Below, piece by piece: positions 25,886-35,215 of a stretch of 64,000 nt of DNA. Within the stretch, counting starts at the first letter, position 1, and each line of letters opens with the position of its first letter. The DNA is from Streptomyces noursei ATCC 11455 (lineage in GTDB: Bacteria > Actinomycetota > Actinomycetes > Streptomycetales > Streptomycetaceae): contig NZ_CP011533.1 in the NCBI RefSeq assembly GCF_001704275.1, positions 2,790,001 through 2,854,000 of the forward strand, given 5' to 3'. The notes under the pieces were generated by a model. The model saw only the letters and a program-made list of their open reading frames with translations. It was not told the origin of the DNA and made no database searches. The translations under genes were made by a program, and so were the position numbers.

Positions 25886-26725
25886 TCAGCCGGGCTGGGG
25901 GCCGGTGGCGATGGGGCGGGAGGGGTCGGCGCACCATTCGCTCCAGGAGCCGACGTACAGGGCCGCGGGGATCCCGGCTACGGCGAGGGCGAGGACCTGG
26001 TGGGCGGCGGAGACGCCGGAGCCGCAGTAGACGCCGACCTCGGTGTCGGGCGTGGCGCCCAGCGCCGTGAACCGCTTCGCCAGTTCGGCGGCGGGGCGGA
26101 AGACCGTGCCGCCGTCGGCGACGTTCTCGGCCGTGGGGGCGGACACCGCGCCGGGGATGTGACCGGCCACCGGGTCGATGGGTTCGGTCTCGCCCCGGTA
26201 GCGCTCCCCCGCCCGCGCGTCCAGGAGGACGCCGCGGCGGGCCAGCGCGGCCGCGTCGTCCGCGGTGAGCAGCGGCACCGCACCGGGCGCGGGGGTGAAG
26301 TCACCCGGCTGCGGAGTCACTTTGTCGACACTCATGGGGCCGTCGGAGGCCAGCCAGGCGGCGAGTCCGCCGTCGAGGACGCGCACGTCCGGGTGGCCCG
26401 CCCAGCGCAGCAGCCACCACGCACGGGCCGCGGCCCAGCCCTGGCCACCGTCGTAGGCGACCACCGGTCGGCCGGCGCTGACACCGGCGGCCCGCATCGC
26501 GGCGGCGAAGGCGGCGAGGTCGGGCAGCGGGTGCCGGCCCGCCGCACCGGGTGGGCCGGCCAGTTCGCCGTCGAGGTCGACGTAGACCGCACCGGGCAGG
26601 TGGCCGGCCTCGTACTCGGGGCGGCCGGGCGGGCCGCCGAGCTGGTAGCGCACGTCCAGGAGGAGCGGAGCGTCGGGGCCCGCCAACTCGCTCGCGAGTT
26701 CGGTAGCGGTGATGATGGCATTCAT
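25886..26725 (-). CDS. thiosulfate/3-mercaptopyruvate sulfurtransferase (tandem rhodanese)
   Basis: 279 residues with two rhodanese domains. The N-terminal, inactive domain runs through LLLDVRYQLGG, YEAGHLPGAVYVDLD and VVAYDGGQGWAAARAWWLL (no Cys in the loop). The C-terminal domain has LLDARAGERYRGE, GHIPGAVSAPT and the active-site loop CGSGVSA. The CGSGV-type loop is typical of mercaptopyruvate/thiosulfate sulfurtransferases. ATG 26725 is preferred, since AAGGA lies 8 bases upstream, over an ATG three codons earlier. It is divergent from the VOC gene. Confidence 0.92.
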   Translation of the reverse strand: MNAIITATELASELAGPDAPLLLDVRYQLGGPPGRPEYEAGHLPGAVYVDLDGELAGPPGAAGRHPLPDLAAFAAAMRAAGVSAGRPVVAYDGGQGWAAARAWWLLRWAGHPDVRVLDGGLAAWLASDGPMSVDKVTPQPGDFTPAPGAVPLLTADDAAALARRGVLLDARAGERYRGETEPIDPVAGHIPGAVSAPTAENVADGGTVFRPAAELAKRFTALGATPDTEVGVYCGSGVSAAHQVLALAVAGIPAALYVGSWSEWCADPSRPIATGPQPG

Positions 26726-26975
26726 GGGACTCATCCTTGCGTAGCAATGACTACGTACAGAAGGCGGGTGCCCACCCTCCGTATGACGGAGTTCGTCGGC
26801 GCCGTAATATCGCCGAAACGGAAGAGGAACGTTAAAACGGGCATTCTCCCTCGTGAACGCGCCGTGGACGGCGCGGCCGGGGCGCACACCCGGTGACAGG
26901 GTGCGAGCATCTGCTCGGGACCCGCGCCCGTACCGCACATGGCCAGCACCCTGATGCTCCGAGGAGAGAGTGACG

Positions 26976-27749
26976 ATGACGACCGAGGCAGCAGCCCGGC
27001 GGATGCCCGGCGCGCCCTGCTGGGTGAGCCTCCTGGCACACAGCCTGCCCGCGACGCAGGAGTTCTACGGCGCGCTCTTCGGCTGGGAGTTCCGCCCGGG
27101 GCCGCAGCATTTCGGTCCGTACGCCCGTGCCTTCCTCGACGGCCTGGAGGTGGCCGGGGTCGGCGAGCTGGCGGCCGACCGGCACCTCCCGGTCGCCTGG
27201 ACCACCTACCTGGCCAGTGACGACGCGGACGTGACCGCCGAGCAGATCCGTTCCTGCGGCGGCACGGTGGGCGTGGGCCCGCTGGACGCCGACGACGCCG
27301 GCCGGATGGCGATCGCCTCCGACCCGCAGGGCGCCATCTTCGGCGTGTGGCAGGGCAGGGCGATGCTGGGCACCGCGGTCAGCGGCGAGCCAGGCACCCC
27401 CGTATGGAACGAACTGGTCACCCAGGAGACGGACTCCGTCGCCCCGTTCTACGAGCATGTCTTCGGGTTCGAGTCGGAGGCCGTGGTCTCCGCCGACTTC
27501 GACTATCTGACGCTGCACATCAAGGGAAAGCCGGTCGCCGGCATCCATGGTGTCGGCAACGCGCTGCCACGCGACCGGGGGCCGCACTGGATGACGTACT
27601 TCGCCGTCTCGGACACCGACGCCGCCGCCCGCCGGGTCGTCGAGCTGGGCGGCCATGTGCTGCGGCCGGCCCGGGACTCGGCGCACGGCCGGCTGGCGAC
27701 CGTCGCCGACAACGAGGGCGCGGTCTTCACGATCATCCAGCGGCGCTGA
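26976..27749 (+). CDS. VOC (glyoxalase/dioxygenase-fold) family protein, tandem domains
   Basis: 257 residues with two VOC modules. The first begins PCWVSLLAHSLPATQEFYGALFGWEF and the second VWNELVTQETDSVAPFYEHVFGF, each the family beginning for paired beta-alpha-beta-beta-beta units. The last segment RLATVADNEGAVFTIIQ is also typical. Similar actinobacterial proteins (CFP30B-like) have unknown substrates. ATG 26976 is preferred because GAGGAG lies 9 bases upstream; the GTG two codons earlier is too close to it. It is convergent with thymidine kinase with a 14-bp gap. Confidence 0.85.
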   Translation: MTTEAAARRMPGAPCWVSLLAHSLPATQEFYGALFGWEFRPGPQHFGPYARAFLDGLEVAGVGELAADRHLPVAWTTYLASDDADVTAEQIRSCGGTVGVGPLDADDAGRMAIASDPQGAIFGVWQGRAMLGTAVSGEPGTPVWNELVTQETDSVAPFYEHVFGFESEAVVSADFDYLTLHIKGKPVAGIHGVGNALPRDRGPHWMTYFAVSDTDAAARRVVELGGHVLRPARDSAHGRLATVADNEGAVFTIIQRR

Positions 27750-27763
27750 GCCGCCCCGCGGCC

Positions 27764-28441
27764 CTAGCGCTGGGCGTCGACCGGCAGGACGTCCGGCGAG
27801 AGCGCCGCCGCATGCGCGGTCGCCGCGGTCTGCAGGCGGCGGTGGTGGCGCCGGCACAGCACCTCGTAGCCGACCTCGGCCGGCCGCTCCGCCCCCTCGC
27901 CACCGGTTTCGCCGCGCACGTCGCCGACGACGACCTGCGCGCCCTCGACGACCATCCGGCCGTCGACCGTGCGGGCGTTGTGGGTGGCCCTGGCGCCGCA
28001 CCAGCACAGCGCCTCGACCTTCAGCACCTCTATGCGGTCGGCGAGTTCGACCAGCCGCTGGGAACCGGGGAAGAGCTTGCTGCGGAAGTCGGTGGTGATG
28101 CCGAACGCGAAGACGTCCAGCCCGAGGTCGTCGACGACCCGGGCGAGCTGGTCGATCTGCTCGGGGGCGAGGAACTGCGCCTCGTCGGCGATGATGTAGT
28201 CCACCCGGCCGCCGGAACTGAGGTGGTCCACGACGTGGGCGTAGAAGTCCAGGTCGTCCGCCGCCTCGACGGCCTCGGTGACCAGGCCCAGGCGGGAGGA
28301 GAGCTTGCCGTGGCCGGCCCGGTCGTTGCGGCTGTAGATCATGCCCTGTAGGCCGCGGGCCGAGCGGTTGTGCTCGATCTGCAGCGCCAGTGTCGACTTT
28401 CCGCAGTCCATCGTTCCGGAGAAGAACACCAGCTCGGGCAT
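27764..28441 (-). CDS. tdk: thymidine kinase (type II)
   Basis: Phosphorylates thymidine to dTMP with ATP (salvage pathway). 225 residues from ATG 28441 (MPELVFFSGTMDCGKST), with Walker A GTMDCGKST at about 8-16. Other motifs are the Walker B-like DYIIADEAQFL, the lasso region with FGITTDFRSKLFPGS, and zinc ligands in CWCGARATHNAR with a second pair in LCRRHHRR. An in-frame ATG at 28468 adds nine Pro-rich residues and has no better ribosome site. It lies in the same direction as the phosphodiesterase and DUF5998 genes, possibly in one operon. Confidence 0.93.
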   Translation of the reverse strand: MPELVFFSGTMDCGKSTLALQIEHNRSARGLQGMIYSRNDRAGHGKLSSRLGLVTEAVEAADDLDFYAHVVDHLSSGGRVDYIIADEAQFLAPEQIDQLARVVDDLGLDVFAFGITTDFRSKLFPGSQRLVELADRIEVLKVEALCWCGARATHNARTVDGRMVVEGAQVVVGDVRGETGGEGAERPAEVGYEVLCRRHHRRLQTAATAHAAALSPDVLPVDAQR

Positions 28442-28528
28442 GGGGGGTGGCGGGCCTTTCGGGCTCATACGGAAGGGACGGTGCGGGTCGGGCGATACGG
28501 GGCCGCGCGGACCTGGCGCGGTGACGGG

Positions 28529-29719
28529 TCAGGTGCGGACTTCGAGAAGCGGCACCAGCTGCTCCACCGGGGTCATGGAGCCGTGCAGGCCGACCATCTG
28601 CGACTCCCCCGGCTCCCGTTCACTCGCGATGATCGCCATGTCGGCGTGGGCGGCGGCCACCACGTCGCCGATCCGGGCACGGACCCGGTCGTCGACGTGC
28701 GGCCCGAACCAGCCGGCGGCGATGGCCTCCTCGCGGCCGGCGACCCACATCTGGTCGCCGACCACCTCGCGCCAGACGGTGAGCACGTCGGCCGCGGCCC
28801 CCGGGTGGGCGTAGACGTGCCGCGCCCGGCCCTCGCCGCCCAACAGGCGTACGCCGGCGCGCAGTTCCCAGTCCTCGTCGAAGTCGATCCGGGAGTCGGG
28901 GTCGAAGGGGATGTCGATCATGCCGTGGTCGGCGGTGATGTACAGGGCGCTGCGCGGCGGGAGTTGCTCGGCGAGCCGTTGGGCGAGCCGGTCCACGTAG
29001 AGCAGTTGGCCGCGCCAGGCGTCGGAGTCGACGCCGTAGCGGTGGCCCTTGCCGTCGACCTCGGAGTAGTACGTGTAGACCAGGGAGCGGTCGCCGGCGG
29101 CGAGTTGTTCGGCGGCGAGGTCCATCCGCTCCTCGCCGGAGAGCCGGCCGTGGAAGGTGCCGCCGCTGAGCGCGATCCGGGTGAGGGGGGTCTGCGCGAA
29201 GTCCGGCGCGGAGACCTGGCAGGTGTGGATGCCGGCGGCGTCGGCGAGCTGGAAGACCGTCGGGTAGGGCTGCCAGACGTGCGGATCGGTCCACGGGCGC
29301 CAGCGCAGCTGGTTCATCAGCGCGCCGGTGGCGGGGTCCTCGCAGGTGTATCCGGGCAGGCCGTGGGCGCCCGGCGGCAGGCCGGTGCCGACCGAGGCGA
29401 GGGAGGTGGCGGTGGTGGCCGGGAAGCCGGCGGTGAGCGGCTGGCCGGTGCCGTTGAGCGAGGTGCCCAGGAGGGAGGTGAGGAACGGGGCCTCGTCCGG
29501 GTGGGCGCGCAGCAGCTCCCAACCGAGCCCGTCGATCAGGAAGACGCAGGCGCGGTCGGCGGGGGCCAGTTCCATGTCCGTGGTGACGCCGGGCAGGCCC
29601 TGGCCGGCGACGACGGCGGGCAGCAGGTCGGCGAGCGAGCCGGTGCCGTAGCGGGGCACCGGCGCGGTCAGCGGGTCGAGCGGTTCCGGTTCCGGCCAGA
29701 AGGGGGCGGTGTGGGCCAT
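28529..29719 (-). CDS. alkaline phosphatase superfamily nucleotide pyrophosphatase/phosphodiesterase-like protein
   Basis: 396 residues, PF01663-type fold. Metal-site motifs are FLIDGLGWELL (first Asp), the nucleophile Thr in FPATTATSLASVGTG, YYSEVDGKGH (Asp and His) and ITADHGMIDI (Asp-His pair). It should hydrolyse a phosphodiester or pyrophosphate; the substrate is unknown. No signal peptide is visible, so it is probably cytoplasmic. Its start overlaps the stop of the DUF5998 gene by one base (TGATG), indicating coupled translation. Confidence 0.86.
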   Translation of the reverse strand: MAHTAPFWPEPEPLDPLTAPVPRYGTGSLADLLPAVVAGQGLPGVTTDMELAPADRACVFLIDGLGWELLRAHPDEAPFLTSLLGTSLNGTGQPLTAGFPATTATSLASVGTGLPPGAHGLPGYTCEDPATGALMNQLRWRPWTDPHVWQPYPTVFQLADAAGIHTCQVSAPDFAQTPLTRIALSGGTFHGRLSGEERMDLAAEQLAAGDRSLVYTYYSEVDGKGHRYGVDSDAWRGQLLYVDRLAQRLAEQLPPRSALYITADHGMIDIPFDPDSRIDFDEDWELRAGVRLLGGEGRARHVYAHPGAAADVLTVWREVVGDQMWVAGREEAIAAGWFGPHVDDRVRARIGDVVAAAHADMAIIASEREPGESQMVGLHGSMTPVEQLVPLLEVRT

Positions 29720-30309
29720 CAGCGGGCGCTGGTGGCCGCGGTGGCCTCGGAGAGCGCCTGGGCGAAGGCGAGGGTCTCGCGCACCGAGTCCGGGCCGTCA
29801 CCGGCCTCGCTGACCCGGAGGGAGAGGTCGTCGGCGGTGGAGGAACCGGTGTAGCCGTGGTCCGCGTCGCAGTTGGGGTCGCCGCAGCTGGCGGGCTCCA
29901 GGTCGAGGCGCGCGACGGCGCCCCAGCCGATGGTGAGGACGACCTCGCGGGGCAACTGGCCGGGAGTGTAGGACTCGGGGTTGGCGACGACGCGGCTGAG
30001 CACCACGGACGAGATCCGGCCGAGCTTGACGGACTCCGTGGACGTGGTGGCGTACGGGGACGGGGAGGTGGCGTCGGCGGCCTGCTCGTCGGTGTGGCTG
30101 ACGATGAAGCGGGTGCCGGTCAGGACCAGGACCGTGACGTGGCGACGGACCTCGTTGGCGTCGAAGGTCGTCTCCTGGTGGACGAGGTACGACACGACCG
30201 GCTCGCCGCCGACCGCGGCCTGCACCGCCTCGGCCACGAGCGTCGGGTAATAGCCACTGCGCTCGATCGCCGCGCGCAGCCCCTGGGTCGTCGTACCGGT
30301 CTTAGCCAT
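29719..30309 (-). CDS. DUF5998 family protein
   Basis: 196-residue conserved actinobacterial protein of unknown function. Visible features are LRAAIERSGYYPTLVAEAV near the start, a beta-rich middle (FIVSHTDEQ, SSVVLSRVVANPES) and a Cys-containing motif CGDPNCDADHGYTG that might bind a metal. ATG 30309 (MAKTGTTTQG) is chosen; an ATG three codons earlier is possible. It is translationally coupled with the downstream phosphodiesterase and lies 38 bp after the acyl-CoA synthetase gene. Confidence 0.84.
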   Translation of the reverse strand: MAKTGTTTQGLRAAIERSGYYPTLVAEAVQAAVGGEPVVSYLVHQETTFDANEVRRHVTVLVLTGTRFIVSHTDEQAADATSPSPYATTSTESVKLGRISSVVLSRVVANPESYTPGQLPREVVLTIGWGAVARLDLEPASCGDPNCDADHGYTGSSTADDLSLRVSEAGDGPDSVRETLAFAQALSEATAATSAR

Positions 30310-30347
30310 GGGGTCCATCTTACGGGGCGCACCGGGCCGCGAGACCC

Positions 30348-33290
30348 TCAGTAGACGGGCAGCCGGCGAGGGCCCAGGTCGGTGGTCGCGGGCGGTCTGG
30401 CGAGCCGGACCGAGGCGCTCAGGACGGCCAGGCCGTGCGGGGCGACGACGACCGGTTCGAGGTCGACGGCGACCACCTCGGGGTGGTCGTCGACGAGCCG
30501 GGACACCCGCAGCAGCAGTTCCTCCAGGGCGGCGGTGTCCACGGGCTGGGAACCGCGCCAGCCGAACAGGAGCGGGGCGCTGCGGATCGACCGGATCTGC
30601 TCGGTGACCTCGCGGTCGGTGGCCGGAATCAGACGGTGGGCGATGTCGCCCAGCAACTGGGAGGGGGCACCGGCCAGCCCGAAGGAGAGGACCGCGCCGG
30701 CGGCGGGGTCGATGGCGGCGCGGACGACGGTGTCGACGCCGCGCGGCACCATCGACTGGACGACCGGCCGGAGCTCTTCGGGAGAGCCCAGGAAGTCGGT
30801 CAATTCCGCATAGGTGCGGCGGAGTTCGGCCTCGCTCGCGATGTCGAGGCGGACGCCGCCGAGGTCGGCGCGGTGCCGCAGGTGGGGGGCGGTGGTCTTG
30901 AGGGCGACCGGGTAGCCGAGCCGGGCGGCGGCGCGGACGGCGGCGTCCGGGTCGGGAGCCGGGAGCGAGGGGCGGGTGTGGATGCCGTAGCGGGCCAGCA
31001 GCGCCTCGGCGTCGGCGGGTGGCAGCGCGACGGAGCGGCCGGGGGCGACGTCGCCGGTGAGCCGGTCGAGCAGCCGCTCGATGTCGACGCCGGCCGCCGC
31101 CTCCTGGATGTCGTCGTACTCGGGAACCCGGCCCGGCTCGGCGGCGGACCGGCGCCACGCGGCGTACCGGACGGCTTCGGCGAGGGCGCGGACGGCGCGC
31201 TCGGCGGCGGGGTAGGCGGGAATGTGGACGGGACGGGGGCGGGCCGGGGTCTCGGGGGCGGCGGCCTGTCGGGCCTCTGGGGCGGGTGCCCGGTCCGGGG
31301 CGTACCCGGGGGCCGGCGGGCGGGGCGGGGCGGGGGGCCGCTCCGTAGTGGGGCGCTGTGCCGGGGCGGTCGGCTCCTGGGGTACGTGCGGGTCGTGGGG
31401 CCCGGGCGGGGCCGCGAGCGTTTCGGCCAGGTCGTCCATGGCGAGGTGGACGACGGTGACCGGCTTGCCCGGGTCGGCGGCGACCGCGGCGCGCAGGGCG
31501 TCGGCGAGCGCGGCGCCCTCGCTCCCGCCCGAAGAGGCGGTGCCTTCCTCCCCCACCCACGGGATGGCGGTGACGACGACGGCGTCCCAGCCGTCGCCGG
31601 CGAGCGCCTCGGCGAGGGCGGCGCGGAAGTCCTCCGGGGTCGCCGCGGAGGGCAGCACGTGGGGGCGCCGCGGGCGCAGTCCCTCGGTGAGGCAGGCGTC
31701 GTAGGCCAGGAGGGCCAGCGATTCGGAGTTGCCCAGGATGGCGACGCGCGGGCCGGCCGGCAGTGGTTGGGAGGCCAGCAGCAGTCCGGCGTCGATCAGC
31801 TCGGTGACGGTATCGACGCGGATCACGCCGGCCTGGCGCATCAGGGCGGCGACGGTGCTGTCGGGGACCCGGACGGTGGGCACGGCGTGGCCCAGGGGGG
31901 CGGTGCCGTGATGGCGGCCCCCCTTGGCGACCACCACGGGCTTGACGGCGGCGGTGCGGCGGGCGAGCCGGGCGAACTTCCGGGGGTTGCCGATGGACTC
32001 CAGATAGAGGATCGCGACGTCGGTGTGCGGGTCGTCGTACCAGAACTGCAGGAGGTCGTTGCCGGAGACATCGGCGCGGTTGCCGGTCGAGGCGAAGGTG
32101 GAGATGCCGGCGATGCCGCCGTCGCCGGGGCCGCGCGCGTGCAGTCCGCTGAGCAGGGCGATGCCGATCGCTCCGGACTGGGTGAACAGGCCGATCCGGC
32201 CGGCGCCGGGCATCCGGGGGGCGAGGGAGGCGTTCAGCCGGACGTCGGGGGCGGTGTTGAGCAGACCGAAGGCGTTGGGGCCGATGAGGCGCATGCCGTA
32301 CGAGCGGACCTGGCGGAGCAGGGCGCGCTGTCGCTCGCGACCCTCGGCGCCGGCCTCGGCATATCCGGAGGAGAGGACCAGCACCCCTTGGACGCCGTGT
32401 TCACCGCAGTCCCTGACGACGTCGGGGACGCCGGCCGCGGGGACGGCGATGACCGCCAGGTCGACCGGCTCGGGGATCTCGCGCAGCGTGCGGGCCGCGG
32501 GGACGCCCTCGGGCTCCAGGTGCCGGACGCCCTCGGGGAAGGCGTGGTTGACGGCGTGCACGCGGCCGGTGAAGCCGGCGTCGAGGATGTTGCGCAGCGC
32601 GGTGCGGCCGAGGCCGCCGGGGACGCGGCCGGTGCCGATGACGGCGACCGAGCCGGGGGCGAGCAGCCGTTGGACGGAGCGGGCCTCGGCGCGCTGTTCG
32701 CGGCCGCGCATCACGGCCATGGACTGCTCGGTCGGTTCGAGGTCGAGCTCCAGGCGGACGACGCCGTCCGCGAAGGTGCGCTTCTGGGTGTAGCCGGCGT
32801 CCGTGAACACCTTGATCATCTTGGTGTTGGCGGGCAGGACCTCGGCGGCGAACCGACGGATGCCGCGCTCGCGGGCGACCGCGGCGATGTGCTCCAGGAG
32901 GGCGGACGCGACGCCGCGGCCCTGGTGGGCGTCCTGGACGAGGAAGGCGACCTCGGCCTGGTCGTCGTCGGGGTTCTTGGCGGGCAGCCCGCGCTCGTCG
33001 ATCCGGTCGTAGCGGACGGTGGCGATGAACTCGCCGCCCACCGTGGCGGCCAGGCCGACCCGGTCGATGTAGTCGTGGTGGGTGAACCGGTGGACGTCGC
33101 GGTCGGACAGACGGGGATACGGGGCGAAGAAGCGGTAGTACTTCGATTCGTCCGAGACCTGCTCGTAGAAGGAGACCAACCGCTCTGCGTCGTCGGGCGT
33201 GATGGGCCGGATGCGTGCGGTGCCGCCGTCGCGCAGCACCACGTCGGCTTCCCAGTGGGTCGGGTACGCATGATCCGGCGGCATCTGCAT
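30348..33290 (-). CDS. GNAT acetyltransferase fused to NDP-forming acyl-CoA synthetase (Pat-like)
   Basis: 980 residues. The N-terminal GNAT domain (about 20-190) has VAFLVQDAHQGRGVASALLE as its acetyl-CoA loop. Then follow a CoA-binding Rossmann domain (SVAVIGTGRVPGGLG), a succinyl-CoA ligase-like domain (GLFTQSGAIGIALLSG and VVVAKGGRHHGTAPLGHA), a long Pro/Ala-rich linker, and an ATP-grasp domain (LARYGIHTRPSLPAPD, PVALKTTAPHLRHRADLGG). Such proteins acetylate lysines, for example on acetyl-CoA synthetase. Here the GNAT is N-terminal, the reverse of Salmonella Pat. Start ATG 33290 or 33284 is uncertain, with no strong ribosome site. It is divergent from ptsH. Confidence 0.88.
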   Translation of the reverse strand: MQMPPDHAYPTHWEADVVLRDGGTARIRPITPDDAERLVSFYEQVSDESKYYRFFAPYPRLSDRDVHRFTHHDYIDRVGLAATVGGEFIATVRYDRIDERGLPAKNPDDDQAEVAFLVQDAHQGRGVASALLEHIAAVARERGIRRFAAEVLPANTKMIKVFTDAGYTQKRTFADGVVRLELDLEPTEQSMAVMRGREQRAEARSVQRLLAPGSVAVIGTGRVPGGLGRTALRNILDAGFTGRVHAVNHAFPEGVRHLEPEGVPAARTLREIPEPVDLAVIAVPAAGVPDVVRDCGEHGVQGVLVLSSGYAEAGAEGRERQRALLRQVRSYGMRLIGPNAFGLLNTAPDVRLNASLAPRMPGAGRIGLFTQSGAIGIALLSGLHARGPGDGGIAGISTFASTGNRADVSGNDLLQFWYDDPHTDVAILYLESIGNPRKFARLARRTAAVKPVVVAKGGRHHGTAPLGHAVPTVRVPDSTVAALMRQAGVIRVDTVTELIDAGLLLASQPLPAGPRVAILGNSESLALLAYDACLTEGLRPRRPHVLPSAATPEDFRAALAEALAGDGWDAVVVTAIPWVGEEGTASSGGSEGAALADALRAAVAADPGKPVTVVHLAMDDLAETLAAPPGPHDPHVPQEPTAPAQRPTTERPPAPPRPPAPGYAPDRAPAPEARQAAAPETPARPRPVHIPAYPAAERAVRALAEAVRYAAWRRSAAEPGRVPEYDDIQEAAAGVDIERLLDRLTGDVAPGRSVALPPADAEALLARYGIHTRPSLPAPDPDAAVRAAARLGYPVALKTTAPHLRHRADLGGVRLDIASEAELRRTYAELTDFLGSPEELRPVVQSMVPRGVDTVVRAAIDPAAGAVLSFGLAGAPSQLLGDIAHRLIPATDREVTEQIRSIRSAPLLFGWRGSQPVDTAALEELLLRVSRLVDDHPEVVAVDLEPVVVAPHGLAVLSASVRLARPPATTDLGPRRLPVY

Positions 33291-33491
33291 GCGGACAGCG
33301 TACGGCGGGCCGCCGACAACGGGCTCGACGTGCGTACGCTCGATTTCCCGGTCCCTGCCGCAGCGGGACCGACGGCCCGGAAGAGAGCCGAACAACCCGG
33401 ACGGGAGGCCGGGACGGAAGTGCCGCGGGACCACACCTGGCACCGTGCGAGAATGGTCTAGACAACAGTCACGACTTTGAAGGGCAACACC

Positions 33492-33773
33492 ATGGCTGAG
33501 CGCCGCGTCAATGTCGGTTGGGCCGAGGGCCTGCACGCCCGCCCCGCGTCGATCTTCGTCCGAGCGGCCACCGCCTCCGGTGTCGCGATAACGATCTCCA
33601 AGGCGGACGGCAACCCCGTCAACGCCGCCTCCATGCTCGCGGTTCTGGGCCTGGGCGCCCAGGGTGGCGAGGAGATCGTACTGGCCTCCGAGGCCGATGG
33701 TGCCGAGGCTGCGCTCGACCGTCTGGCGAAGCTGGTCGCGGAGGGCCTCGAGGAGCTCCCCGAGACCGTCTGA
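33492..33773 (+). CDS. ptsH: HPr, phosphocarrier protein of the PTS
   Basis: 93 residues. It receives phosphate from enzyme I at His15 (GLHARPAS) and passes it to EIIA proteins in sugar uptake. A Ser47 within NAASMLAVLGLGA is at the regulatory-serine position. GAAGGG lies 8 bases before ATG 33492. It is monocistronic here: a terminator hairpin follows within 90 bp, and no ptsI or crr is present. It is divergent from the acetyltransferase fusion, with a 200-bp promoter region. Confidence 0.95.
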   Translation: MAERRVNVGWAEGLHARPASIFVRAATASGVAITISKADGNPVNAASMLAVLGLGAQGGEEIVLASEADGAEAALDRLAKLVAEGLEELPETV

Positions 33774-34283
33774 GGAGCACCGGGGCCCCACGTCCCGACT
33801 CACCCTTCTGCTCATGCGGCCCCGCCGCGGTGACCGGGACAACCGGGTACTGCGGCGGGGTCGTCTGCTTGGGCGGCGGCGCGGCGGCAGTCCTTCTTGG
33901 GCCGTCGAGTCTCACGTCACCCGGGACCGCGACGGGAGGCGGATTCGGCGGCCGGCGTCACGCTGCCGGGCCGGAAGCGGGCGGCCGGAGAGGGCGGGCG
34001 GCGAGCCGTTAGGGCGCGGGACAGTGCTTCGCGAATCCCCCGCCCCGCCATGCATCGCTCAGGGCGTCCAGGAATACCCGTCCCCGGTCGGAGCTCTTTT
34101 CCTTCAGCCTGCAGAATTCTCGATCGAGACTGGATTCCCGAAAACGGAATACCGAATCAGGGGTTGCGGGGTTGCGAAGCACGAACTCTCCGCTCTATCC
34201 CGCCCCACCCCTCCCGCCCCGTTCGCCTTCCTTCCCCATCGCGGCAATTCCGCTACGCCATCTCTTTGTATACGGGGCGATTG
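33774..34283. other. gap between convergent ptsH and GntR gene
   Basis: About 510 bp. The left part has the ptsH terminator. The right part (about 34080-34280) is visibly less GC-rich, with no recognisable gene or RNA. Confidence 0.5.
33820..33860 (+). terminator. terminator after ptsH
   Basis: The arms CCCCGCCGC (33820-33828) and GCGGCGGGG (33852-33860) pair, with further pairing inside (CCGG/CCGG), followed by a T-containing stretch. It lies 46 bp past the stop. Confidence 0.72.
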
Positions 34284-34970
34284 TTAAGCGCGGGCGCGTG
34301 CCGTGTTGACGGCTGGTTTCGGCTCCCTCACCACGGGAGCGGCGCGCCGCAGCCGGTACACGGGAAGCGACCGCTCGATGTGGGCCACCATGAGGGCACG
34401 GGCCCGTTCCGCGTCCCCCCGGGCGATCGCGTCAAGCACGGCACCGTGTTCGTCCCACGAGTCGGTGACCCGGGTCGGCGGTTCCACCACGTACATCCAC
34501 TCGATCTTGCGCCGCAGCTGGGTGAGCAGTGCCGTGAGGCTGGGGCTGCCGGTCGCCTGGGCGAGCGTCTCGTGGAACCAGCTGTCCAGTTGGCGCAGGT
34601 CGGCGGGGTGGCCGTGGCGGGCCCGCTCCCGGCCGAGCCGTACCAGGCCGCGCAACACCTTCAGGTGGGCGGAGCTGCGGCGGGCGGCCGCGCGGGCGGC
34701 ACCCAGCGGCTCCAGGAGGGCACGGATGTCGAGGAGGTCGGCGGCCTCCTGTTCGTCGAGTTCGGCGACGCAGGCGCCCGCGTGGTGGCGGGTGGTGACG
34801 AATCCCTCGGACTGGAGGGTGCGCAGCGCTTCCCGCACGGGGACCCGGGAAACGCCGTAGCGCGCGGCGAGAATGTCCTCGATCAGCCGACTCCCCGGCG
34901 CGAGTACGCCGGAGACGATGTCGTCGCGAATCGCTGTGCACACCGCATGCGCGGAAATATGGCCTCGCAT
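34284..34970 (-). CDS. GntR/FadR-family transcriptional regulator (FCD domain)
   Basis: 228 residues. The N-terminal winged helix is visible in IRDDIVSGVLAPGSRLIEDI and LAARYGVSRVPVREALRTLQ followed by SEGFVTTRHHAGACV. The C-terminal FCD helical bundle has the metal/effector-site residues in LRQLDSWFHETLAQATG and DEHGAVLDAIARGDAERA. ATG 34970 is chosen because GGAGG lies 8 bases upstream; a longer frame reaches 35063. It lies near ptsH and the M23 gene, but targets are unknown. The stretch 34971-35090 before it is AT-richer and probably its promoter. Confidence 0.86.
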   Translation of the reverse strand: MRGHISAHAVCTAIRDDIVSGVLAPGSRLIEDILAARYGVSRVPVREALRTLQSEGFVTTRHHAGACVAELDEQEAADLLDIRALLEPLGAARAAARRSSAHLKVLRGLVRLGRERARHGHPADLRQLDSWFHETLAQATGSPSLTALLTQLRRKIEWMYVVEPPTRVTDSWDEHGAVLDAIARGDAERARALMVAHIERSLPVYRLRRAAPVVREPKPAVNTARARA

Positions 34971-35215
34971 CGTCCGTGCCTCCGCCGTAATCTGCGAAAA
35001 AGTGCCGCCCCGTCGGCGACTTTCTCCGACTCTATTCGAACGCGGAGAGTTTTCCCTCAGCATGTCGTGAATTCACCGGCGCTTTTCGGCCGGTGCACAG
35101 GGCCTCCGGGCGGGCGGTGCGCCGGTGGCCCCGGGGGACGACGGAGCCCCGGCCCACCAGGGTGGCGGGCCGGGGCTCCGGGGGACGGTGTTGCGGCGGA
35201 GAGATCCGGATGAGG

